A DNA stretch of 64,000 nucleotides from Pisolithus tinctorius (Eukaryota > Basidiomycota > Agaricomycetes > Boletales > Pisolithaceae), in assembly GCA_024663395.1 (NCBI GenBank), contig JANFAH010000009.1, forward strand, positions 620,001 through 684,000, written 5' to 3'. Below are positions 10,438-20,677 of the stretch, in pieces; position 1 is the first letter of the stretch; the number at the start of each line of letters is the position of its first letter. The notes under the pieces are model-generated. The model searched no databases. It was not told where the DNA came from and saw only the letters and a list, made by a program, of their open reading frames with translations. The position numbers and the translations under genes were made by a program.

Positions 10438-11717
10438 GGGGGGGAACAGATCGAGACCTTGCGTGTTGCAACCTGACAGGAGGCATGGGGATTCAGTTTG
10501 ATTCAGTCACTGGGAGGAATTTATGAGAGTATTTATGAGATGGGCAGGTTGTTATTGTTACCCACATCATTGTTTCTGATCAACCAATCATGATGGCATT
10601 CTCATTGTGTGGAGTTAGTTGCCTGGTTGCAAATGCCATGCTTCTCTGTATTTTTCTTATTGGTTCATCCCTAATATAATGATTTGTACCTTGATCTAAC
10701 AACAGACATCTGATTGGCACCATGCACCAGGAATGAACAATTTCTTTGACACTACTGATTCTGTTTGCCCCTGCTGCTGGCACATTATCTTAGATAGAAC
10801 ATAACATAGGAGGGTGGAGAAACAGACCTGGGTGGAATTGCAGGAGTCATCATTATGTGGGGGAGCAACTTTGGAAAGCTGTCAAGGAAGCACTAAGCAG
10901 AGACACAGTCAAGACAAAGGATGCCCTACCCTTCTCATGCACCTCTGCATGATTCCAAAAGCTAAACCAATGGCATCTGCAGTTACACACTCAATATCAT
11001 CGCAGAATTTCTCATCCATCAGTCCCTGGAAATCTGCTAAGTGGCGCTGCACTATACTAATGATGTGGGCTTCAAGATTAACCAAAGACAACTGGGTATC
11101 TTGGAACGACATTCGATTGAGGCAAAATAGATTGAACAAAGTAGATACTCACTGCCTGAGCTAGCAGAAGACTGGATATTGGTATCTTGGAACGATGTTG
11201 AGTTGAGGGGAAATGGATTGAGTGCAGTAACAATACTTACCAGTGTCAAGGGAAGGCAAGAGTGCACTACCAGAGGTAGCACTGAAATACTGTGTTGCTT
11301 GTGTAGAAGTACCATCGCTCCCACTAACTGCTGCGTATATTCATCAAAAATCAGGCATTCAAATTTCATTGTGCACCAGAGTTACCAGAAGTGCCCCAGA
11401 CCATCATGCTGCATCAGACCAGCCGGGAGGAGCACGAGCATGCAGATGGGGTGGAGGCTGATAATGATGAACCAGGGCAATGCATGTAGGGATGGAGATG
11501 GTTGTGGGAACGCTTCGCGTGACAAGTAGGTTCCGCCATGTGTGTGTGGTGAAAATTGGCTACGACAGGAGATGTTATATAGTAAGATTGTTATTGTCAG
11601 CACAGGGCATTGCAGAAAATGCACAAGACAATTGTCGTCGCCAGCATCACGCCTTGACCAAGATAACAAAGTCAAACCTAAATAAATATGAAATGAGTAC
11701 ATATGGTCTAGATAGTG
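10438..11717. other. No recognised gene
   Basis: Short frames only. The longest of interest is 10909-11139 (minus, 76 codons, ends IMQRCMRRVGHPLS), which could be an upstream exon of the gene at 9715-10437. A duplicated stretch GGTATCTTGGAACGA(C/T) occurs at about 11095 and 11181, showing a local imperfect duplication. No function is inferred. Confidence 0.4.
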
Positions 11718-12020
11718 TTACTTTGCTACTTCCTCTATTGGGAGTTCAATACCAAGGGCTGCACCCCACACGAGTAATACAATGTACATACAGAACAAGC
11801 AAACTAACACACTGCAAAAACCTAGCATCGGGGATGGAATGAAGGAAGCCAAGTCTACCAGGTAGGCGAAAAAGAGCAGGGCACAAAATGCCATGAAGCT
11901 GGAGGACAACGCAGACCAAATGCCAACTTTCGCACGAGGGACACCTGGTCTGGCGCCTCGTACAGGGATGTTTCTTGCACATACACCTAATCCAGTCATG
12001 AATGTGGGTTGTAGAACCAC
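11718..12020 (-). CDS. Possible membrane-protein fragment, unknown
   Basis: A 100-codon minus-strand frame with two hydrophobic stretches, SSFMAFCALLFFAYLV and LGFCSVLVCLFCMYIVLL, preceded by a basic segment (GVPRAKVG) and separated by a short polar linker, compatible with two transmembrane helices. No family is recognised, no intron was confirmed and upstream sequence gives no continuation I trust. It may be a chance frame. Confidence 0.25.
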   Translation of the reverse strand: MVLQPTFMTGLGVCARNIPVRGARPGVPRAKVGIWSALSSSFMAFCALLFFAYLVDLASFIPSPMLGFCSVLVCLFCMYIVLLVWGAALGIELPIEEVAK

Positions 12021-12337
12021 AGAATTTTACTCACAACGAGCAGGGCGACAGCCTGAACTTACAAAGCGGCTTTCTGTTTGAGCAGGAAGCATGCTGAATC
12101 ATTGACAGTCAGTTCAGTGTTCGCTACAGGGGTTTGGGGTTATCAACTCACACTGGTTGCAGGAGTAGGGACTGAATCTACCACAAGTCCCCCCCCTTGC
12201 ACTATATATGGAAGGGACCTAACTCCTGGCTTGATACTAGCCTTATTTGTAATAGCGTAGACCAACTTGACAACTGTGGGCTTTTGTTTTCGCTCGAGGG
12301 AAGAGCTGTATTAACAGGAAGCATCATAGGAATGAGG
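12021..12337. other. No recognised gene; left flank of Gypsy-3
   Basis: Contains a C8 tract near 12190. TGAGG at 12333-12337 is the left target-site copy of Gypsy-3. Confidence 0.5.
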
Positions 12338-13050
12338 TGTCAAGTCCGGGCCTACTCCGACCAACTCCGACACTATACAAGGTCTAGAGAGTGGTTCAGA
12401 AGTAAGTCCAACAGGGAAGAACGAAACTCCGACTAGCGGAGTGGTGGCAGGAACGAAGTCCGCCGAGGCAGAGGTGGAGCGGAGTGAGGGCGTCGGGTTT
12501 AGCTCGTGCGCTACCCCCTTGCACGATCTCAGCCCTCGTATTTCAGAGGGAGAGTACAGACGGAGTGTCGGAGGTAAGTCCGACAGACAGAAGACGGAGT
12601 CAGGAGGAGTAGGAACTAAGTTGATATTCGTACTGAAGAACAGCGGAGTACAGTACATGCTTTTATACTGTTACGGAGGTACAGTAATCGGAATCGGAAC
12701 TGACATACGGAGACTGATAAATTTTCAAGTAAAATTTCCTGGACGACGAATGAAGGGTGGACGGAGGACATACGAACGGGTAACACAGAACATCCAGAAA
12801 AGGAAATAGTCCAGGCGCTGGACCATGCGGTGAGCGCGCTGCGGAGTACCTGACTGCGAAGGTAGTCACATGCCCCTCAGAGAACGGACCACTCGGTCCG
12901 GTAGGAGAGTAACACAAGTCCGACAGCAGTCGGAGCGGAGATTGTTCGTAAACAGCAGATGTTGGGCAGAGTTGATGCGGAGTGAGTGAACAACCGGCGG
13001 AGTAGGGTGCGGAGCATATAGGGACTTATAATGAACGCATGGTCATGACA
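12338..13050 (-). repeat. Gypsy-3 3' LTR (713 bp)
   Basis: TGTCAAG...CATGACA, same length as its partner at 19718-20430. I counted 19 CGGAG/CTCCG pentamers here, against about 1.4 expected by chance on both strands. Confidence 0.95.
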
Positions 13051-13063
13051 GTGCCCCCCCCTT
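13051..13063 (-). other. Gypsy-3 polypurine tract
   Basis: The minus strand reads AAGGGGGGGGCAC immediately before the 3' LTR, the expected place for the plus-strand primer. Gypsy-4 and Gypsy-5 have comparable tracts at their 3' LTRs. Confidence 0.75.
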
Positions 13064-13244
13064 AGGGCCTGAACCCCTGAAGGCCGCGTGTACGGGACGA
13101 GATCAACACGAGTTGATCATTTGAAATTATTTTGATGCCTCGAGGATAATGGCTTTAGCCGCGGCGGAGCTCCGTCGGAGTTCGAAGTACCGCTTAAAAA
13201 CACGTGTTAGGGTACTGAACCTTCGTATTCCATCCCCCATCATC

Positions 13245-14469
13245 ATGTCTTCCCAGCGCCAGAGCAGAACCCCCCAGCCAACCCCTGGCCATGTCCGCGA
13301 CTACTCCCAAGTCGCGGATGAAGAACTGGCCGTTCTCACAGACGACTCCACCGACACCGAGCGGGAGAAGTCCGCGGAGAAGGCGCGCCGTCGAGAGGAG
13401 ACCGAGCGGAGAGAGAGAGAACGCGATGCAGAGCGCAAGGCCAAACGCGAGGAGGCCAAGAGGCGGAAGGCGGAGGAGGAGAGGTTGGAGGCGGAGCGGA
13501 GGAAGAGAGCGGAGGAGGAAGAGGAGGCTCGAAGGAAGAAGGCGGCAGAGGAGGAGGCAGAGAGGCAGAGGCAGAGGCAGAGGGCCTCTGAGGAGAGGGC
13601 TCAGGCCAAGCGGAATGAGGCCGCACAAAGGTGAGTGGCGGAGTACTGTGAGTCAGGCGGAGCTGACTCGCAGTTTTTATTTTCTTAGATTATGCGGCAC
13701 GGTGTACGATGTCAACACCGCCCAGAAGGTCCCTGGGACCTCCGTGGTGGTCACTGCGACCAGAAGAGCCCCCTGCACTCGCTGTATAGCGAGTCTGACG
13801 GCGGGGCAGTGCGAGCCGGGACAGGGCAAGACCAGGGCCTGCATGCCCTGCCACAACAAGAAGAAGACGTGCAGCTGGACGCGGGAAGAGGCGGCGGCGG
13901 GGCCTTTGTGGAAGAGAGCAGGGACGGGGAGCTCCCGAGGGGAGAAGAAGAAGAGGACGCGAGGGAAGGGAAAGGAGAAAGCGACAGAGACGGAGGAAGC
14001 GGACGACGAGCGGGAGGCAGGCGGAGAGGACGAGGAGGAACCAGAGACGCCGCTCGAGGGACCCTCGGGGGTCTCCTCCTGGTGGACGGAGTGGGAGCGG
14101 GAGCGGCAGTTGCAGGCTGCAGAGAGGTATGCGGCGGCGCATGAAAAGGCTGCGACAGCCTTCGAGAGGATGGCAGAGGCAGCGGAGCGGATGGCGGAGG
14201 CAGCGGAGCGGACTGCCGACGAGTGGGGGATGTACCGTGCATGGGCGGAGTGGGCGGAGATGAGGAGAAGGGAAGACGCGCACGAAGCCAGACTGGCTGA
14301 ACTCGAGCGTGCGGGAGGAGGTTGGAAAAGGCCTCAGTCAGAGGCGGCGGAGGACCAGCGAGAGGAAGCGGATGAAGGTGCGGAGGGGGATAACGAGGAA
14401 GAAGTTGAAGGAGAGCAGGAAGGCGGTGAAGAACAGGAGGGTGGTGGAGAACAAGCGATGGAAGAGTAA
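13245..14469 (+). CDS. Antisense spliced gene of Gypsy-3: charged protein with Zn2Cys6-like cluster
   Basis: Two exons, 13245-13630 and 13689-14469, around a 58-bp intron (GTGAGT...TTCTTAG). Joined they give 1167 nt, 388 residues plus TAA, with no internal stop. ATG 13245 (MSSQRQSRTPQP) was chosen because an acidic DDSTDTE segment follows, as in the Gypsy-5 homologue. Residues 50-128 are a highly charged Arg/Glu/Lys helix. Cysteines 158, 161, 170, 180, 183 and 190 are spaced C-X2-C-X8-C-X9-C-X2-C-X6-C, near the fungal Zn2Cys6 pattern (third spacer 8 instead of 6). Then come a basic KKKRTRGKGKEK stretch, an Ala-rich helix with repeated ERMAEAAER, and an acidic tail. It points toward pol and starts 195 nt from the 3' LTR, so its promoter is probably in or near that LTR. 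Function unknown; DNA binding is inferred from the cluster. Confidence 0.78.
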
Positions 14470-14656
14470 AGTAGTTTTGTTTTCTTTTTTTTTTTTTTTT
14501 TTTTTTTGTATATTTTGTATTACTACGAGATAGACTTGTGATTTTGTTTGTGACTCTGAGAAGTGAAACGGATAAGTGGAGAAAACTCTAAAGTACTTAA
14601 GATAGTTCGGTAAGAGGCGGAGTTGGCCCGCGGAGGAAGTTTATGTGGGCGGAGTA
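14470..14656. other. Convergent spacer between antisense gene and pol
   Basis: 187 bp between the stop codons of two facing genes. It holds a T-rich run (about 14480-14507, over 20 consecutive T). Gypsy-5 has a 181-bp spacer at the equivalent place. Confidence 0.7.
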
Positions 14657-17600
14657 CTATGGCGGAGTTTGGTACGGGCCAGGTTTGTGTGGATAGCGTT
14701 CGTGGAAAGCGGATACTATGTCGGAAGCGTGATCCAGCTCAGTTGCAAGCAACCAAGAGGTTTCTTCGTCGGTGTTCTCGTAACCAGCCCAGCGGACTAG
14801 ATACAAGAGTTGACAGTGGCGGCAACGGCGGTCCACCTTAGAGTCGAGTATCTCTGATACTTCGTACTCAAGGTCACCATCGACATCTACTGGCAGAGGC
14901 GGAGGTTGTTGTCGGTTTGGGAAAGGGTTGGCCGCTGCGGCTTCCAGTTGCGAGACGTGGAAGACCGGATGTACCGAGCGCATAGAGTCAGGGAGTTTAA
15001 GGGTGACAGAATGCGTACCTGGCCTGGCCAAGATGGTGAACGGGCCTAAGTACTTTTCGGAGAGTTTTTCCGAAGGACGAGTGGAGCGGAAGTACTTGGC
15101 TTTGACGTAGGCCTGTTCTCCGACCTTGAACTCAGGCGGAGGTATGCGTTTAGCATCTGCTGGACCCTGGTAGCGCTGTTGAGCAGCAGACATTTCGGAG
15201 CGGAGGAAATCATGAAGGGCGGAGAGCTCAACGACATAGTCGTGAGCCCTTGGAGAGGTGAAGTCTTGGTCAGGGACCACAGACAGGTTTGGATGGTATC
15301 CCTTGTTAGCGAAGAAGGGAGAAACTCCAGTTGTCACACTTGGTGCGTTGTTGAAAGCGAACTCCGCTAGAGGTAACAGCTCAGCCCAGTTGTCCTGTTG
15401 GTAGTTACAGTAGACATGAAGGTACTGCTCGAGGGTCTGGTTCGTTCGCTCGGTCTGGCCATCGCCTTCTGGGTGGTAACCCAAGGTGAAGTGAAGACGC
15501 ATGTCAAGGGCCTTTCCTAGAGAGCGGAAGAAGTGAGAGATGAACTCAGGACCTCTGTCGGAGGTGACATTAGCTGGTACTCCGTGCTTGGAGAAGACAT
15601 GGGTTAGGAAGAGCTTAGCGAGTTCGGCGGAGGTGACGGAGTCGTGGGTGGGGATGAACACCGCTTGCTTTGAGAGGCGGTCCACTACCACGAGTATGGT
15701 GGAGTAGCCATCGGAGTTGGGGAGGTGTTCGATGAAGTCCATGGAGATGGAGTTCCAAGGTCTCTCCGGGACGGGGAGTTGCTTCAGTAGACCATAAGGG
15801 CGGTGACGCGGAGTTTTGCTCCGTCCACAGGCGGTGCAAGACCTGACGTATTCTTTCACGTCGGAGCGGAGGTTGGGCCACACGTAGTCCCTGCGGATGA
15901 GTTCTAGGGTGCGGTTTTGCCCGAAATGGCCTGCTAGAGGATGGTCATGCTTGAACCGAAGCACTCGAAGGCGGAGGTCATCAATGTCAGGGACAAAGAT
16001 ACGGCCGTCAAGGCGGAGTAGACCGTCGGAGTCCAGGGACCACCGAGGCTTAGTCGGAGTTGGAAGATGGCTGGCGGAGACAGGGTCGGATGGTAGGGCG
16101 GAGATGATGTCGGAGTGCAAGCACTCGACATCGAAGACCATGGCGGCGCGGAGCACAGGTGCCATGAGGGTGGTGGTACGGAGGGACGACGCGAGCTGCT
16201 CCTGTGTAAACATAGGGCGGAGATTGTGAGGATTTACCTGTGCGTAGTCCCTATCCCCCCCTTTTGGGTAGACGTCCCAATGTCGAGTAAGCGCGTCGGG
16301 TTTGGCTCCTAAGCAGCCAGGTCGGAAGCGGATGGAAAGATTAAACTGCGAAAGGTACTCCGACCAGCGGGCCTGTCGACGAGTGAGAACCTTAGAGGTG
16401 GAAAAGTACTCAAGGTTTTTGTGGTCCGTCACCACGTCGACAGGTAAGGCGGAGCCTTCTAAGTAATGCCGCCAATGGCGGAAGGCCTCGAAGATAGCCA
16501 ACAGCTCCTTGTCGTGGGTATCATAATTGAGTTCCGGCGCAGTCATGGTGCGGGAGTAGAAAGCGACTGGGCGGAGTTCACCGTCAGAGCAGGTGATCGA
16601 CAAAATGCCAGCAATGGCATAGTCGGAGGCGTCGGTTTCCACTGTAAGCGGAGCGTCAGGGACCCAATGAGTGAGAATAGGAGCAGAGCTGAAGGCATCC
16701 TTCAGGCAGAGGAAAGCGGAGCGGCACTCCTCGGAAAAGTTCCAAGGAGCACCCTTTCGTGTGAGGCGAGTGAGAGGGACGACGATGTCGGAGTAGTTAT
16801 TAATGAAGCGTCTGTAGAAATTGGCGAAGCCAAGGAAGGACTGGATGTCTCGCACCTTCCGCGGCTCAGGCCAGTCGCGGACTGCCTGAACCTTCTCAGC
16901 GGACATGGTGAGACCGGAGGGAGAAAGAACATAACCAAGGTACTCGATGGAGTCGGAGTGAAACTTGCACTTCTCTGGCTTGGCATAAAGGCCATGCTTT
17001 CGAAGGTGGCGGAGTACCTCTTTTACGTGTTCGCGATGCGACTCCATGTCCTGCGAATAGATTAGGATGTCATCGAGGTATACCACGACGCAGACATCGA
17101 GCATGTCTGCAAAGATGCTATTGACGAATCGCTGGAAAGCCGCAGGCGCGTTAGTCAGACCGAATGGCATTACCCGCCACTCGTAAGAACCATAACGAGT
17201 GCGGAATGCCGTTTTCCATTCATCTCCATCTGCGATGCGGACCAGATGATAGGCATGGCGGAGGTCGATCTTGGTGTAGACTTTAGCGCGGCTTGGAGAG
17301 TCGAGTAGGTCGGAGATGAGCGGCAGCGGATAGCGGTCTTTTTTCGTGATTTTATTGAGTCCTCGATAATCAATGCAGAGGCGGAGTGAGCCATCCTTCT
17401 TCTTCACGAAGAGGACAGGGGCACCGTGAGCGGAGGTGGACTGCTTGATGAAACCGTAGCCAAGATGCTCGTCAATGAAGGTGTGGAGAGCCTCAAGCTC
17501 TGGCGGAGAAAGAGAGTAGATTGTACCGATGGGCGGAGAAGCTCCTTCCTCGAGGTCGATCTTGAGATCGAACGAGCGGTGTGGCGGAAGTTCAGTGGCC

Positions 17601-18382
17601 TTGTCTTTACTGAAGACATCGGCAAACTCGTGATACTCAGAAGGAACCGAGGAGAGGTCAGGAGGCGGAGATGAAGCGGAGGACGCACGAAGCTTCACAT
17701 CATCAGCGGAGAGCTGTAAGCGGAACTGTCTGGAGCCAGGGAGAGCACAGGCTCTGACATACGCAGCAGCATTGATGAGTGAGACGAGCGGAGCGGAGCG
17801 TGGCGAGTCGGTCGGAGTTGCAGACGGAGCTGCAGACGGAGCAGAGGGTGTCAGATCTGGAGCGGAAGTCGCAGCGGAAGGTGACGAAGGCGCCTGGGGT
17901 GTCGGCATTCCCTGTAACGATGGTTTGAACAATATACTGCCCAGTACCCAGTCAATTGACGGATTGAAGCGGGTGAGCCAGTTGTGTCCTAATACCAGCG
18001 AACATGAAGAATCCAACGGAGTAACATAAAATGAAACGGAATTGACATCACTGGAAGGAAAGCGGAGGGAAAGATCTACTTCTTGGGAAATGACAGCATT
18101 TGTACTACCATCAAACAAGCGGAGCGGAATTGGCGGAGAAACGGAGGAAACAGGAATAGCATATTTTTTAATTACAGACAGGTCTACGAAGCAATGAGAA
18201 GAACCAGAATCGATCAACGCAGAAAAAGTATCGACAGAATAATCCGGAAGGGTTACAGACGGAAGTAAAGAGTTGGGACTAGAAAGAGCGGACGCGTTGA
18301 GTCGGATGTCCGGTGGTGCACAGTTGGGTTCAACGCTTCCTCCAGGCTGTGCGAGCTCCCTGGAGGAGCGGACTAATTTTTT
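14657..18382 (-). CDS. pol: Gypsy-3 Pol polyprotein with chromodomain
   Basis: Open from the frameshift site to a stop at 14657. Order: protease LIDSGSSHCF; RT with [17 protein letters not shown] and active site VVYLDDILIYS; RNase H VETDASDYAIAG and YDTHDKELLAI; integrase zinc segment HDHPLAGHFG...CTACGRSK; catalytic core SMDFIEHLPNS, TSDRGPEFISHFF and YHPEGDGQTERTNQ; then a chromodomain YEVSEILDSKV...YLVRWAGYENTDEETSWL near the C-terminus. The chromodomain places it among chromoviruses, whose integrases are guided to marked chromatin. No lesion was seen, so it may encode active enzymes. No usable ATG upstream of the protease: expression by -1 frameshift. Confidence 0.93.
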   Translation of the reverse strand, partial: KKLVRSSRELAQPGGSVEPNCAPPDIRLNASALSSPNSLLPSVTLPDYSVDTFSALIDSGSSHCFVDLSVIKKYAIPVSSVSPPIPLRLFDGSTNAVISQEVDLSLRFPSSDVNSVSFYVTPLDSSCSLVLGHNWLTRFNPSIDWVLGSILFKPSLQGMPTPQAPSSPSAATSAPDLTPSAPSAAPSATPTDSPRSAPLVSLINAAAYVRACALPGSRQFRLQLSADDVKLRASSASSPPPDLSSVPSEYHEFADVFSKDKATELPPHRSFDLKIDLEEGASPPIGTIYSLSPPELEALHTFIDEHLGYGFIKQSTSAHGAPVLFVKKKDGSLRLCIDYRGLNKITKKDRYPLPLISDLLDSPSRAKVYTKIDLRHAYHLVRIADGDEWKTAFRTRYGSYEWRVMPFGLTNAPAAFQRFVNSIFADMLDVCVVVYLDDILIYSQDMESHREHVKEVLRHLRKHGLYAKPEKCKFHSDSIEYLGYVLSPSGLTMSAEKVQAVRDWPEPRKVRDIQSFLGFANFYRRFINNYSDIVVPLTRLTRKGAPWNFSEECRSAFLCLKDAFSSAPILTHWVPDAPLTVETDASDYAIAGILSITCSDGELRPVAFYSRTMTAPELNYDTHDKELLAIFEAFRHWRHYLEGSALPVDVVTDHKNLEYFSTSKVLTRRQARWSEYLSQFNLSIRFRPGCLGAKPDALTRHWDVYPKGGDRDYAQVNPHNLRPMFTQEQLASSLRTTTLMAPVLRAAMVFDVECLHSDIISALPSDPVSASHLPTPTKPRWSLDSDGLLRLDGRIFVPDIDDLRLRVLRFKHDHPLAGHFGQNRTLELIRRDYVWPNLRSDVKEYVRSCTACGRSKTPRHRPYGLLKQLPVPERPWNSISMDFIEHLPNSDGYSTILVVVDRLSKQAVFIPTHDSVTSAELAKLFLTHVFSKHGVPANVTSDRGPEFISHFFRSLGKALDMRLHFTLGYHPEGDGQTERTNQTLEQYLHVYCNYQQDNWAELLPLAEFAFNNAPSVTTGVSPFFANKGYHPNLSVVPDQDFTSPRAHDYVVELSALHDFLRSEMSAAQQRYQGPADAKRIPPPEFKVGEQAYVKAKYFRSTRPSEKLSEKYLGPFTILARPGTHSVTLKLPDSMRSVHPVFHVSQLEAAAANPFPNRQQPPPLPVDVDGDLEYEVSEILDSKVDRRCRHCQLLYLVRWAGYENTDEETSWLLATELDHASDIVSAFHERYPHKPGPYQTPP
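18373..18382 (-). promoter_or_regulatory. Gypsy-3 -1 frameshift site and gag stop
   Basis: Minus strand AAAAAAT (18382-18376), in gag frame A AAA AAT, is followed directly by the gag TAG (18375-18373). The pol frame is -1 and open. Gypsy-5 has A AAA AAA directly before its gag TAG. Confidence 0.75.
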
Positions 18383-19656
18383 GACTCTGCCTTCTCCGCA
18401 GGCGGAGTAGGTGGAGTTTCAGCCGTAGCTGCACGGGCTTTGGCTGCGCGAGAGGTGGACTTGGGACAGTCCTTGGCGGAGTGGCCAGCCTCGCCACAGA
18501 AGAGGCAGAGGTTGTTCTTCATCCTGCGCTGGCGCTCAGCGGAGGTGAGTTTGCCATCTTTACCCAGAAGGTGGGCAATATCGGACTTGGACGCGTCGGA
18601 CTTGGGCAGATCTTTCTGTTTGCCCTTGCCCTTGGCGTCAGACTTCGGAGCGGAGGCAGAGGACGACGATTTAGTTCTGTTGTCGGAGTTGGAAGACTGC
18701 GACTTGTCGGAGGCGGACTTGGTGGTGCACGAGATCTCTGCTTTGCGCTCCCAGTAGCGCGCATCGATGGTTTGGGCGAGTTCGCGGAGTTGTGCGAGGG
18801 TAGAAGGCTTACCGACGCGAGCGATCTCGTCTTTGATGCGGTCTGGAAGTCTGCTATAGAAGCGGTGGCGGAGTGCACCGACACCGTAGTCCTTGACCTG
18901 TGAAGCCCAGCGATTGAACTCCACGACGTATTTGGTAATTCGAGAACCATCCTTCATGGTAAGGTTCTCGAGTTGTTGGACAGCATCCGCTATGGCATCA
19001 TGCGGACCGAAATTAGCTGTGAGCTCTTGCAAGAACTCATGATAGTCGTCCATCCAGAGCGGGCGGTCATAGTTGTCGGGGTTTAGTAAATCTGGCTCGA
19101 ACCAAGCCAGGGCCATACCCTTGAGATAAGACTGAGCGAAGGTAACTTTTGCTCTGTCGGAGCGGAATGCGTGAGGGTGGTCTTGGAAGTTCAGCTCGCA
19201 CTGAACGAGGAACTCGCGGAGTTTTTTAGGGTCGGAGCCATCGAAAGTGTCAGGCTCGTGGACTTTGGTTTTCGGAGCGGAGTCCCCAGTACGCGAACTA
19301 GACTGCGCAAGTGCATGGACAGCTCTAGCAAGAGCTACGAGGGGATCCTCTGGCGGCTCAGCCGGGTCTTCGGGGATATCCCCGTCACCGCTGCCCCTGC
19401 CGTCAGGATCACCATCAGGATAGTCAGGGTCGGGATCGGGTCCATCATCTCGGTTACGAGGAGACGGAGTATGGAAAGTTGTTGGGTGGAGGTCGGAGCG
19501 ACCAGCTTGCGAAGCGCTTTCACCCTCAGCGCGAGAGCGGCGTCGAGCGGAGAAGGACTGGAATTGTTCGACAACGGAAGGGAGTTGACGCGGATTAGCT
19601 AGCGCTGCAGCGAGGTTCTCAGCAACCTCTCTCTGGGATTGAGCTCGAGTTCTCAT
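18373..19656 (-). CDS. gag: Gypsy-3 Gag (427 aa)
   Basis: Capsid/nucleocapsid protein starting at ATG 19656 (MRTRAQSQREVAENL). It has an acidic Asp/Pro-rich linker (DDGPDPDPDYPDGD), the retrotransposon gag core (FDGSDPKKLREFLVQCELNF, FAQSYLKGMALAWFEPDLL, HRFYSRLPDRIKDEIARVGK), a Ser/Lys-rich linker and one CCHC knuckle CLFCGEAGHSAKDC near the C-terminus. The same blocks occur in the Gypsy-5 gag, so the two families are sisters. It ends at TAG just after the slippery site. Intact. Confidence 0.93.
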   Translation of the reverse strand: MRTRAQSQREVAENLAAALANPRQLPSVVEQFQSFSARRRSRAEGESASQAGRSDLHPTTFHTPSPRNRDDGPDPDPDYPDGDPDGRGSGDGDIPEDPAEPPEDPLVALARAVHALAQSSSRTGDSAPKTKVHEPDTFDGSDPKKLREFLVQCELNFQDHPHAFRSDRAKVTFAQSYLKGMALAWFEPDLLNPDNYDRPLWMDDYHEFLQELTANFGPHDAIADAVQQLENLTMKDGSRITKYVVEFNRWASQVKDYGVGALRHRFYSRLPDRIKDEIARVGKPSTLAQLRELAQTIDARYWERKAEISCTTKSASDKSQSSNSDNRTKSSSSASAPKSDAKGKGKQKDLPKSDASKSDIAHLLGKDGKLTSAERQRRMKNNLCLFCGEAGHSAKDCPKSTSRAAKARAATAETPPTPPAEKAESKN

Positions 19657-19704
19657 AATGATGTAAGTTTTTTGGAAGACAGAAAAGGAGACCGTACAAG
19701 TGTG

Positions 19705-19715
19705 AGTACGAATAT
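19705..19715 (-). other. Gypsy-3 self-priming PBS
   Basis: Two nt inside the 5' LTR, minus strand ATATTCGTACT is a perfect 11-nt complement of AGTACGAATAT located within the LTR (20004-20014). This matches the Tf1 arrangement; no tRNA-type TGG is present. Confidence 0.8.
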
Positions 19716-19717
19716 AC

Positions 19718-20430
19718 TGTCAAGTCCAGGCCTACTCCGACCAACTCCGACGCTATACAAGGTCTAGAGAGTGGTTCAGAAGTAAGTCCAACAGGGAAGA
19801 ACGAAACTCCGACTAGCGGAGTGGTGGCAGGAACGAAGTCCGCCGAGGCAGAGGCGGAGCGGAGTGAGGGCGTCGGGTTTAGCTCATGCGCTACCCCCTT
19901 GCACGATCTCAGCCCTCGTATTTCAGAGGGAGAGTACAGACGGAGTGTCGGAGGTAAGTCCGACAGACAGAAGACAGAGTCAGGAGGAGTAGGAACTAAG
20001 TTGATATTCGTACTGAAGAACAGCGGAGTACAGTACATGCTTTTATACTGTTATGGAGGTACAGTAATCGGAATCGGAACTGACATACGGAGACTGATAA
20101 ATTTTCAAGTAAAATTTCCTGGACGACGAATGAAGGGTGGACGGAGGACATACGAATGGGTAACACAGAACATCCAGAAAAGGAAATAGTCCAGGCGCTG
20201 GACCATGTGGTGAGCGCGCTGCAGAGTACCTGACTGTGAAGGTAGTCACATGCCCCTCAGAGAACGGACCGCTCGGTCCGGTAGGAGAGTAACACAAGTC
20301 CGACAGCAGTCGGAGCATAGATTGTTCGTAAACAGCAGATGTTGGGTGGAGTTGATGCAGAGTGAGTGAACAACCGGCAGAGTAGGGTGCGGAGCGTATA
20401 GGGACTTATAATGAACGCACGGTCGTGACA
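19718..20430 (-). repeat. Gypsy-3 5' LTR (713 bp)
   Basis: Partner of 12338-13050. Of 20 differences, 19 are transitions that fall on a CpG in one copy or in the inferred ancestor, and one is a G/T transversion. Confidence 0.95.
20014..20047 (-). promoter_or_regulatory. Gypsy-3 TATA box and predicted start
   Basis: Minus strand TATAAAA at 20047-20041; the self-primer AGTACGAATAT begins at 20014, 33 nt downstream, the usual TATA-to-start distance. Confidence 0.65.
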
Positions 20431-20541
20431 TGAGGTGAGCACACCCATTGTCAGGCGCCATGAAGGGTGATATATATGCAATGCGCTGACAGGTGGGGGG
20501 ACCGCCACAAGGGCATGGGAAAAAATGAATGGGTGCTATTT

Positions 20542-20624
20542 TAGACAATATGGATTGGAGTCACATTTGGATTAAGGTTGAACTCACTCATGTGCATCTT
20601 GATGACATTGGGTTTCTAGCTTCG
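20542..20624 (+). repeat. Repeat R, copy 2, left part
   Basis: TTAGACAATATGG...GGGTTTCTAGCTTCG, matching 8442-8525. It is interrupted at CTTCG (20620-20624) by Gypsy-5 and resumes at 36840. Confidence 0.85.
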
Positions 20625-20677
20625 TGTCATAGCCATGTCTTGACTCCGGCCGGACTCGGCCTCGCACTCACTCAGTC

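Larger units (their letters stand above)
12338..20430 (-). mobile_element. Gypsy-3: complete chromovirus with antisense Zn-cluster gene
   Basis: 8.1-kb element flanked by TGAGG (12333-12337 and 20431-20435). Minus-strand order: 5' LTR (19718-20430), PBS, gag, pol with chromodomain, a 187-bp convergent spacer, then a plus-strand spliced gene, PPT and 3' LTR (12338-13050). Both LTRs are 713 bp and differ at 20 positions (97.2 percent identity). Gag and pol are open, so the copy may still be competent. The pentamer CGGAG occurs throughout at far above chance frequency. Closest relative in the window is Gypsy-5: same layout and readily alignable pol. Confidence 0.96.

Noticed and set aside
13336..14283. 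Minus-strand Pro/Ser/Arg-rich frames opposite the Gypsy-3 antisense gene
   Set aside because: Low-complexity shadows of the Glu/Arg-rich plus-strand gene; the plus strand has exact splice sites, the cysteine cluster and a homologue in Gypsy-5.
14480..14507. Long T-run as Pol III terminator or poly(A) of an inserted element
   Set aside because: No Pol III gene precedes it and no target duplication flanks it; it lies in the convergent spacer of an otherwise complete element.
18440..18903. Plus-strand frames opposite Gypsy-3 gag (105 and 140 codons)
   Set aside because: They mirror the gag coding strand, have no conserved motif and no intron, and are not matched at the same place in Gypsy-5.
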